From the NCBI GenBank assembly GCA_015501055.1, contig JADNYV010000857.1, positions 1 through 14,142 of the forward strand: a DNA stretch of 14,142 nt. Reading direction: 5' to 3'. A program made the position numbers and the translations under genes. The notes below the pieces were generated by a model. The model worked only from the letters and a program-made list of their open reading frames with translations, did not search any database and had not been told where the DNA came from. This document shows, one piece after another, positions 7,083-14,142 of the stretch; within the stretch, counting starts at the first letter, position 1, and every line of letters begins with the position of its first letter. This DNA comes from Mucidula mucida (taxonomy: Eukaryota; Basidiomycota; Agaricomycetes; Agaricales; Physalacriaceae).

Positions 7083-8645
7083 ATGGTTGACCTACAAAGT
7101 GTTAAAGATGGTAAGTCGTCCCTACACAATGAGCAGCGCCTCCTTGAAGACGTTCAAGCACGTCTCGCTTTGTACAAGGAGCAACAAGCAGCGGCGTTGC
7201 TCTTGCCTCAGAAAATCCGGGACGCAGCAATCGAGGAGGAGTATCTCCTGCGCTGCATCCGCAATCGCGCCATTCTCCGCGGTCCCATGCGGACTATCCC
7301 TACCGAGATCCTCAGCGCGATATTCGTGTATTATGTCTCTGGCTGTATCCCCCAAGATGTCCGCGTCGACAAAGACGCCGATTTTTTCGCGGACTGCAAA
7401 GTCATCGAAAGCGCGCCCAATCTCCCTTCTCGCTGTCTGCCGCCGGTGGCATGCCACGGCGATTGTTGAGCCGCGGCTTTGGACTGTAGTGCCTCCTGCA
7501 CTTTGTCGTGTAAGCCTTGTGGTGGATGGTGGAACTGTGAAGCATCGTTTGACCTCGGACGACGCGCAAACACGGGCCTCTTATTGGCAGCAATTCCATA
7601 AGAGGATTGCGCGCTCGGGCAGTGCTCTGCCCATCGACATGGTGTTGTTCCAATATGACAGTGCCAATCAGGTCTCTGACGCAGAGTCCTCTTCCCTGTA
7701 TGACGCGATGCTCAACCTAGTGCCTCGCGCGCGCAAAGTGCAGTTCTTTGTCGCGTTTCAGCACAGTGATGACGCTGTTCAAATTCCGTCTTGGCTCGAC
7801 GGTGACGATAGGGCATCGAGGTGGCGGTTTTGTCGGTGCATGGGTATGGGCAGAGCAGGACCCTCGCTATGGACTTACAAGGCGCACAGCTTCTTCGCCG
7901 CATCATTCGCATCCGCCACCTCAGGCTCCTCGACAGCACAAACACGCAATGTCTCTGGCACGGCGCCTTGACGAACCTCACGGACCTCACCCTGGGCGCT
8001 CTGAACGCCAGCCTATTCTTCGCTATCCTAGAACGCGCGTCCTCCCTGCGGAATGTAAGAGTGCGGAAGATCGTACCGGACATTATTCCATCATCGTCTT
8101 CCCCCTTCACGCACAGGGAACTGGATCAACTGGACATCCAATGCTGTCCTTATCCGTACTACACACCAAACGAGACATGGGAGGTGCTGCGAGGACTGAC
8201 GTTGCCCAATCTCCATATCCTGCACCTCGCGCCGCATATCGGGCACGCGTGGCCCTCACAGGAAGTCGTCGACTTTTTCGTGCGCTCGAAATGCCACCTG
8301 AGCGAATTGTGCATTAGAGACGTGCCAACGTCTCTCGTAGGCGAGAAGATATCCGAGATATCCGAGTCGCTTAAATCGCTCGTTCTCTTCAATAAGGCGG
8401 ATATCAATGATATGGCGCTTGTTTCCCTCTCCAAGGTGGGTCTTCTCCGAAATATGCAGCGCCTGAAGATGGCGGTTCGCGGAGGACATAAAAAGGGGGG
8501 TAAAGGGTTGACTGAGCTTTGGCGCGCATATGAGATGGAGTTTAATAGAGGGAATGGGCGTGTTGACTATGAGGTATATATTGATGCTGAGAAGGAGGGG
8601 GATGTGGGGCGGTATATGAAAGGTCGTGAGGCCTTTTGCGGATGA
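7083..8645 (+). CDS. F-box protein with LRR-like C-terminus (frame broken twice)
   Basis: Likely substrate receptor of an SCF ubiquitin ligase, of the type greatly expanded in mushrooms. ATG 7083 opens a charged coiled-coil lead-in (QRLLEDVQARLALYKEQQ), then the F-box core: IPTEILSAIFVYYV and, after about 30 residues, LLAVCRRWHATAIVEPRLW. A Leu-rich region follows (LRRIIRIRHLRLL, LTNLTDLTLGAL, LTLPNLHILHLAPHIG, LSELCIRDVP, SLKSLVLF), to TGA at 8643-8645. The coding frame changes near 7424, inside ESAPNL/LLAVCRRW: dropping one C of CCC restores a continuous F-box. It shifts back by 7812-7840. The shifts compensate (+1, then -1). Introns could also explain them: 7324-7399 or 7343-7409 for the first, 7769-7812 for the second with a GTTCAA donor. 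The first break strongly resembles an indel. Either it is a recent pseudogene or the sequence has errors. Confidence 0.75.
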
Positions 8646-8770
8646 TAGATATGCTATAGATCTTGGAGTGACATATTACTAGACCTCATGTGTTGAATTC
8701 AAATGTACTGTTCCAACTCAATCCTACATATAACTTAGGTAGATAAATAGTAGTACTCTAATGCCCTGCA
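8646..8770. other. Short convergent intergenic region
   Basis: The stop codons of the F-box gene (plus) and the transcription-factor gene (minus) are only 125 bp apart. The AT-rich sequence presumably holds both poly(A) signals, and the two 3' UTRs probably overlap. Confidence 0.5.
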
Positions 8771-11463
8771 TTAGCTAGTATATGCTGTACCCTCACCCCA
8801 CCCATAGTCATTATACAGCAGTCCCGCGAGATCTGCCATTGTCGTATCCCCGAATCCCGGGGCTTCGAATAAGCCTTCATCGCGCAGGCTCCAAGGCGAA
8901 CTGGACGGCGTGTACGATGATTGATACACCGGCTGCTGCTGCTGCTGTTGGCGCACCATTGTAGGAGAATACGAGGACGAATGTGACGAGGAGGAAGTCG
9001 GGGACGACGTGTTCTTGGATGCCTCGAGTATCATCCGTTTCACGACCCTCTCAAAGGGCTCTTCGGACTCGGTGTCGTCTTCGCCTCGGGAACGTTTCCG
9101 AGATGTGGGCTTTGCCGACAGTTCTGGTTCAGCGGCTGAAATTTTCTCATAAGCAAGTGTGGGGAGTAACGAGGCGAAAACTTGGCGTACTCAACAGCCC
9201 TTCCAAAAGCACGATGGCGTTCCTTGACACGACGGAGATATGCTCTGCCGTTTTGAAAAGATCGAGTGCTTGTCGCAGCTCCTCGCGCCTGTCTTCTAGT
9301 GCATGTTCATGTGTTCCTTCTGTCGCTTTCATATGACATAGATCGATGAAGAGAACCACAGCCGCTGCAAATCCATAGAACAACACGATCCACCATTTGA
9401 GGAGGATGGCGGACTGCTCGTCGTCGGACTTGAGATAGTTTAGGATATTCTGAGCGCTTGTTATACATTGTATGCGCGACTCCGCCTGCGTATAATAAAC
9501 AGTCAGCAAACATATCACAAAACCCAAAACACTTTAACCTACGTATCTCCGATCTTTGTACCCTCTGAATAAGAACGGACGATGCAATCTCAGCCGTCTC
9601 GTTTCGCCCATGATCAGGCAAAGCGTCACCTCCAAGCCCTTAACGCCACCAGCGTTCATCCCGGCCTTCAAGTTTCCAAGCCCAAAATACAACGGTACTT
9701 CCTCAAGCTTTCTCTCCAACCGGCCGTCCATCTCCGTCACGAAGGAATAACCGGTCCCCGTGGGCGAGTTCATCTCGTCCACGATTTCCCGATACAGGCT
9801 GACGAACCGGATGCGTGCGAGTGAGAACGACATCTCGGTGTACACCTCAAGCGGGTGTTCAGAGATTGCGTGGCCATCCACGAGGTCGGCGTCGTTGACG
9901 TTTGCTGGGAACCCGGTGTGGTTCTGTGATGGGTGGACCGCGTATGTTCCATTGTGTGCTGCGGCGTGTGACCAGTCGTTGAATATCTAAAAATTCATTT
10001 TAAGCAAACGAAGAGATAGTAAAAGAGTAGTATAGACGACATACCAGACTCCACCAGACTCTGCGTGCAGTCTCGCGCTTCACGACGGATCGCCAGCTAG
10101 CGCTGAAGGTTCTATCGTCGGATTCTGAACCAAGACGCGACATTCCGAGGTTTTGAGCAATCTGATGACAGTGTTCATTATGATGAGAAAGCTTCTTGTA
10201 AGAAGAGAAGACGACCTCACTTTGATAGCCGATCCTAACAACGCCCAATGTGTGCTGCCACCACATGAGTAAGTAAATTGTCGATACTGGCGATATGCTC
10301 ACTCGGCCTCGTCAAGATTTTGCTGATAGACGCCCATCAAACTGGGGGAAACGTCAGAATAGGTGTCGATAAACGATAATAAGCAATAGAACTGACATTA
10401 TGCACTGGAGGTGCTCAAGCGAATGAGCGCCCAGAAAGTCGTCGTAGTTGATACAGGCTTGCGCTGCAGAGTACATCTTCTTGGATAGCTCACTCGCCGT
10501 TGGGAAGTCAATCCCTAGGTGTTCGCAAATCGGGGGCTCAATGAGATGCAATGATAGACAAAGCACCATGAAAAGGACGCCGAGAAAACTAACGCGTATC
10601 AGCCCCGTGCTATGGGTATTCCGCTGCATGAAAGCCACATTGGCTTCCTTGAGAAAGGTGGGTGCGTGAAGCACTTTGCTGTACCACTCTAGTTTGGCAA
10701 AGTAGAATTCCACGAGCGCACGAGACCTGGCTTCGTCGGGTAGGATGGCAACGAGCCGGGCTGGCACGTCGGCGGCGGGGTCGACAAGGAGGGAGAGCGG
10801 ATGATAGCGAGATACACCCGCGGATGATGCCGCGGAAGTACTATTGTACGGATCCGTATCGAAGTCTTGGGTAGCTCGAGTCCGGTTTATGCGATGGCCC
10901 ATCGCAAAGTCCTGGAATTGTTCTCAGCCGTCGATGCCAAAAGCACGATAACAGTGCTTACTTCGAGCATCATGGCGACGTCTTCGTCCGTCGAGGTAGC
11001 CCCATAGGCCGACCGAATACGTGATTTGTCTGACGCTCGCGGGGAAATTGGTGGGGGGTCTTCAGGAATTGATTTAGAAAGTCTGAGAACGGTCCTCTCT
11101 AGTATCCCTACGCGATGTAGCACGTCGTCAAGAGTTTCAGCAGTAGACTTGGAGGAACTGGCTTCGGAGTGAGTAGTATGATCCAGCAATGGGCAACACA
11201 CTCACGAGGGCGCATTTCGGTCGACCTCTCTGCAAGACACGCCTTCGCCGCGCAACAGGCATGGAGCGCAAGGGTACGTTCTGTTACCTGCGAATATTTC
11301 TTAATGAAGCCGGTCACTCAAGTGTACAGAATCTGTACATTTAATCTTTCGTTTTCGACCTAGCAGAACTTTTGTCAGGTTTTTAAACCGAGTACAGTTC
11401 AGGGTGCTCACATTGAAAGCAGCTTTGTATAGGGCGGGAAGAGGTCCGAATAGACTCGTTCAT
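8771..11463 (-). CDS. Zn2Cys6 fungal-specific transcription factor
   Basis: Eleven exons: 11463-11412, 11359-11339, 11287-11206, 11157-10962, 10911-10397, 10341-10303, 10254-10221, 10161-10045, 9986-9543, 9485-9191 and 9135-8771. Every junction is GT..AG and in frame, for 719 aa. Residues 15-40 form the zinc cluster: SCFQC, RKRKIKC, NRTYPCAPC, LLRGEGVSC, giving six Cys spaced 2-6-5-2-8. A heptad-like helix (LDDVLHRVGILERTVLRL) at about 60-78 suggests dimer binding. The middle domain includes PARLVAILP, VEFYFAKLEWYSKVLHAPTF, LMGVYQQNLDEADTHWALLG, IAQNLGMSRLG and ARRVWWSL, typical of the fungal_trans domain. The tail has a basic KRSRGEDD motif, poly-Ser, Q6 and an acidic-aromatic end (LLYNDYGWGEG) that may activate. 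The nucleus is the expected location; the target genes are unknown. The start is the ATG 14 codons before the first Cys. Confidence 0.93.
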
Positions 11464-12494
11464 CAAGGTAAAAAGCAAGAGATAACCTGGTTTGAAATGC
11501 CGGCGCGTGTCTGCTGATCGGTGGCAATGGATAAGGGAACCGATTTTTCCGCGCGTGATCATGATCAACCATCAGCTTCGTGCAAGTATGGAATTCCCCT
11601 TTCTTTTCCTTCTGCTCTCATGGTCGTGTATCTTCACAGTCCCAATGGTGCATCCTCGGTGAAGAGTCTTTTACGCTTGCGGCCCGCGACGTCCGATGAC
11701 CGACCTACAATTCATTAAGCGTGTGTGCAGTGTGTTATCAAGGTCATTTGCATTATGAATATGGTGCTAGTGTTCCTGTCTTACGTAGCTCATTTTGACG
11801 CATTTTCGAGAGTATTAGCTGACGCCTCGATAGAGTGCTGGATAAGAGACTTACTAGTACCAAACTAGCACATATAGAGTATGGCAGATAGCGCGTTTCT
11901 GATGCTTTCGGGGCGTCGTTTTCCGTCCGGCGAGGCATTTGGGAAGTGGGATCAAGATCAGCGCGCCCTTCATCAGGCTTTGTCAATGTGGCGTTTGGGG
12001 TTGTGATGACCACGTACGAGTAAAGATACACATTCGGATTCGACATTGTTCATTATTAACAATACCACACAAAGAGCTCGAGGGGAGGAGGGATTTCAAC
12101 TTCACATGAGAATTGGTATCTTACTTTGATGATTTTCTGTCGTTGTGGTACAGGAGCCCCATCCCCAATCCCAAATTTGCAGAAATACAGAGAGGGTCGG
12201 AAATTGCCGGGAACCACGTCACACTAGTCGTTGTTCTTCCTCCACATTCATCGTCCTCTTGCTCTTGCTACGTTGGCCTTATCCTTTGATTTAAATCTAC
12301 CCTGAAATGCAGCGGAAGAAGGGGTAATTACAATAAAGAACAATACCAACACAGCCGCATTGACGTCCTTGTTCTTCGTTTCAATTGTTCTTTCAGGCGG
12401 AGAACAAGCGGACAAAGGCATTTGACACGTGGGATCAAACAATGATCCACTAGCGAAAACAAAGCAGACATATCTTTATTCGGATGCGCAAAAA
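11464..12494. other. Long stretch without a confident gene
   Basis: This lies between the transcription-factor start (minus) and the TATA box of the next plus-strand gene, so it should include both upstream regions. It holds a perfect 12-bp palindrome TGATCATGATCA near 11557, a weak minus ORF at 11753-12046 and a diverged short duplication (about 11880-11960 and 12360-12442). I see no RNA gene or complete transposon. Confidence 0.4.
11753..12046 (-). CDS. Doubtful small ORF
   Basis: 97 codons from ATG 12046, with no recognisable domain. It begins MSNPNVYLYSYVVITTP, has a DPTSQMP motif, and carries a hydrophobic stretch (ICASLVLVSLLSSTL). A GTAAGT inside it could be a donor. A related DPTCQMP segment followed by a hydrophobic stretch occurs in an ATG-less minus frame at 12442-12248. 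That could mean a duplicated small gene, or only a shared repeat. Transcription is unproven. Confidence 0.2.
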   Translation of the reverse strand: MSNPNVYLYSYVVITTPNATLTKPDEGRADLDPTSQMPRRTENDAPKASETRYLPYSICASLVLVSLLSSTLSRRQLILSKMRQNELRKTGTLAPYS

Positions 12495-12506
12495 TATATA
12501 AATATA
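12495..12506 (+). promoter_or_regulatory. TATA box
   Basis: TATATAAATATA followed by a GC-rich stretch (CGGGGTGGCG), about 157 bp before the ATG at 12663. It supports a promoter for the plus-strand hypothetical gene. Confidence 0.5.
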
Positions 12507-12662
12507 CGGGGTGGCGAGTGGGACCTGCAGTGCTCTTTCACACGACGTCGTAGCCACATTTCGCATTTGAACTATAGGCATCTAACATCCGTAAGATCTC
12601 TTCTCCATTGTCGACCGTTCTTGACTGACCCTTTGTAAAGCTTGCTAAAAAAATTTGACGTG

Positions 12663-13047
12663 ATGCAACTTGAATCCCTCCTCCTTCGTCTTCGCAGCCT
12701 CGCCAAGATGCGCGGAGATGAGTCTCCTTCGGAAAAGACACCCCCTGCGTCTCCTGTCGAGCCCAAATCTCCGACAACGCCAGTGCTGGAAAGCCTGGCC
12801 GGGCGACTGAAAGCTTTGGATGTGTCTGCGCCACCACCTTCGGCGCTTCGCGTCCCGCCGAACACCCCTGCGTATCCGGGCTTTGGAAAAGACGTTGAAG
12901 AGTCCCTCCCCGTAAGGGATGTGCACCCGTGGATGATAATCCGCTTCTTCCGTTTGTGTTCGTCGCTTTCGTTTTTCTACCGCTTCAACGCTAACCATCT
13001 CGTTCAGATTATAGCTGAGATACCGCTTAGATTTAGCAATGTCATAA
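12663..13047 (+). CDS. Small hypothetical protein, Pro/Ser-rich
   Basis: Not recognised. Exon 1 (12663-12911, 83 codons) has good coding character: MQLESLLLRLRSLAKM, a Pro/Ser/Glu stretch (SPSEKTPPASPVEPKSPTTP), LESLAGRLKALDV, then PPNTPAYPGFGKDVEESLP, ending in phase 0 at a GTAAGG donor. A GCTAAC branch signal precedes acceptors at 13007 (CAG) and 13014 (ATAG). The second joins to 13015-13047 and TAA, giving 93 aa, and leaves 123 bp to the convergent stop of the next gene. The first leaves an open frame to 13349 that would run antisense through that neighbour. I prefer the short model but the 3' end is uncertain. Confidence 0.45.
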
Positions 13048-13170
13048 CATGTTTTCTGTGTTTCTACATCTTCTTCGTGTTGAGCCACGTTTCGGTTCCA
13101 ATCAGGACAACGCCGCAAAACAGCGTCTTCATATTTCAATGCCCCCCCAAGTTCCTATTGGTGCCTCCGA

Positions 13171-13582
13171 TTACTTTATGGCCCACTCTGCGATCATTTG
13201 GTTCTTCCTCTCATCCAACAGCTCTACCCTATGTTTCCGAATGGCTATGCTCTCCTGGTACTTCTTCCAATCTACCTGCTCTCCCTCTTTGCTGGACAAC
13301 TCCATCTCCCAGTCCTGCCGGGCGGCGCGTAAAATTGCGTCGAGAATGACGAAGGGATTACGTTCAATCTCTGGCCAGCTCAGAGTCGCCCACGACTATG
13401 TTCGGCAAAGTAAACGCTCGGTCGGTTTTGCGCATTCTACATGTTCGAGTTGAGTTGAACTTTCATGGTAGCTAGGTAAGTCTCACGGGTGTAGGCGCAA
13501 GGTTGACAGTGTCGGACGAGCCAACGCACAAGGGCCACTTGCACTCGTTCGACTGCCAGGCGCAGGGCGACGTATCGTTCAT
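13171..13582 (-). CDS. Hypothetical 106-aa charged protein, two exons
   Basis: Exon 1 (13582-13487) starts at an ATG in good context (CACCATCATGAAC) and encodes MNDTSPCAWQSNECKWPLC and so on, with Cys residues spaced like a small zinc or disulphide motif. A 91-nt GTGAGA..ATAG intron in phase 0 leads to exon 2 (13395-13171). Exon 2 encodes SWATLSWPEIERNPFVILDA and then a long, strongly charged helix (ILRAARQDWEMELSSKEGEQ, then VDWKKYQESIAIRKHRVELL), ending NQMIAEWAIK. Codon use and amphipathic pattern make exon 2 convincingly coding although it contains no ATG near its start. I recognise no family. It converges on the plus-strand gene at 12663. Confidence 0.5.
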
Positions 13583-14026
13583 GATGGTGGTATCAACACT
13601 AAGCCGCGTGAACAGCGATGTTTGGACGGTTCGAGTTATGATCGTAGTTGCGACGGTCGCGTATATGGATAGGCGTCAAGGTAGAAGTCTGATCTTCGTT
13701 ATGAGGTGGGTGCTGATAGTACTGTGACAGGGACCTTGAATTCGTCCAGCCTAAATACGAGGTGCGAAACAGATTCTATTGTGATCTCCAAGCCTGGGAT
13801 ATGATGGCTGTTGTCCTGACTTTGAACATAATTGTTTCTGGATGCAGACTCAGTTGCCATCATTGGCTCCAGCAAACGCGCTATTGTTTTCCAGTACAAA
13901 AGGGCACTGGATTTGGAACAAGGTTGACTTTACAATACAGCCGCTAACCCAGTAGTGATGATGAACCCGTTCGACTTTACTTTGCTCCATATTGTGCGAC
14001 TCAAGCCCCACTATCGCGGATTGAGG
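13583..14026. other. Unresolved stretch with exon-like pieces on both strands
   Basis: Plus strand: an exon-like piece reads DSVAIIGSSKRAIVFQYKRA and then LDLEQ (about 13848-13921). It is bordered by GGATGCAG before it, and by a possible donor GTTGAC and then GCTAACCCAG after it. Minus strand: an ATG-less frame at 13899-13699 reads LYWKTIARLLEPMMATESAS and continues to EITIESVSHLVFRLDEF. The two overlap antisense, so at most one is real. It could be an undetected gene, a decayed one, or the leader of a neighbour. Confidence 0.25.
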
Positions 14027-14033
14027 TATATAT
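14027..14033 (+). promoter_or_regulatory. TATA box for the right-edge gene
   Basis: TATATAT followed by CCGAG, 54 bp before the ATG at 14087. The pyrimidine-rich leader between them (CTTACTTTTCTCTTACCTCATC) fits a fungal core promoter and transcription start. Confidence 0.55.
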
Positions 14034-14086
14034 CCGAGCCACGTATTCTGATGGAACCTCTTTGCTTACTTTTCTCTTACCTCATC

Positions 14087-14142
14087 ATGTCTACCACCGA
14101 AGCAAAGGTGTCGCGATCATCCTGGGTCGGCACAGGGAATCG
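14087..14142 (+). CDS. Start of a gene cut by the right edge
   Basis: ATG at 14087 after CTCATC, in frame to the window end: MSTTEAKVSRSSWVGTGN. A TATA box and pyrimidine-rich leader lie just upstream. There is too little to name a product. Confidence 0.5.
   Translation, partial: MSTTEAKVSRSSWVGTGN

Noticed and set aside
8929..8950. CAG/CTG triplet tract as an expandable repeat
   Set aside because: Only a short run coding six Gln in the transcription-factor tail; ordinary for such proteins.
11288..11359. Apparent 1-nt deletion destroying the third zinc-ligand Cys of the transcription factor
   Set aside because: This was an error in my first reading. Recounting gives a 21-nt exon that preserves the Cys, so the zinc cluster is intact.
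12645..13139. 164-codon minus frame downstream of the 106-aa gene
   Set aside because: Its second half is the antisense of the convincing plus exon 12663-12911. Its first half looks charged but cannot be joined in frame to the 106-aa gene.
1..14142. CRISPR array, bacterial operon or prophage
   Set aside because: No regular repeat-spacer pattern, ribosome-binding sites or phage genes are present; the introns show this is eukaryotic DNA.

Overview
The window looks like nuclear DNA of a filamentous basidiomycete, most likely an Agaricomycete. The genes are densely interrupted by introns of about 45-60 nt with GT..AG ends and CTNAC-type branch points. The gene families also fit: an F-box protein of the mushroom-expanded type, a Zn2Cys6 transcription factor with a fungal middle domain, and Ser/Thr-rich single-pass membrane proteins. 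There is no operon structure and no bacterial or viral signature. Exon models were built by hand from splice signals and reading-frame continuity; none was tested against transcripts or databases.

Left part (1-4571). Two related genes for Ser/Thr-rich, signal-peptide-less membrane proteins lie on the minus strand: one cut by the left edge (1-546), one complete (2516-3913, 411 aa, one transmembrane helix). Between them is about 2 kb of repeat-rich DNA. It holds a diverged direct-repeat pair, a tRNA-like Pol III unit with its own T-run terminator, a roughly 296-bp fold-back element flanked by TA, and an 88-bp duplicated segment carrying CACGTG sites. A small unrecognised two-exon gene follows at 4081-4571.

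Middle (4806-11463). A six-exon minus-strand gene (4806-6490, 478 aa) encodes a transaldolase-fold protein that has lost the Schiff-base lysine and most other active-site residues, and has gained a long basic Ser/Arg/Pro-rich tail. Across a 592-bp divergent promoter lies an F-box gene (7083-8645, plus) whose frame breaks twice. It converges, 125 bp apart, on an 11-exon minus-strand gene (8771-11463, 719 aa) for a Zn2Cys6 transcription factor whose zinc cluster is split by a 21-nt microexon.

Right part (11464-14142). About 1.2 kb has no confident gene, only weak ORFs and a diverged short duplication. Then come a TATA box and a short plus-strand hypothetical gene (12663-13047), a convergent 106-aa minus-strand hypothetical gene (13171-13582), an unresolved stretch, and the first codons of another plus-strand gene at 14087. 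Nothing shows that the genes share one pathway. The most unusual item is the transaldolase-like pseudoenzyme.
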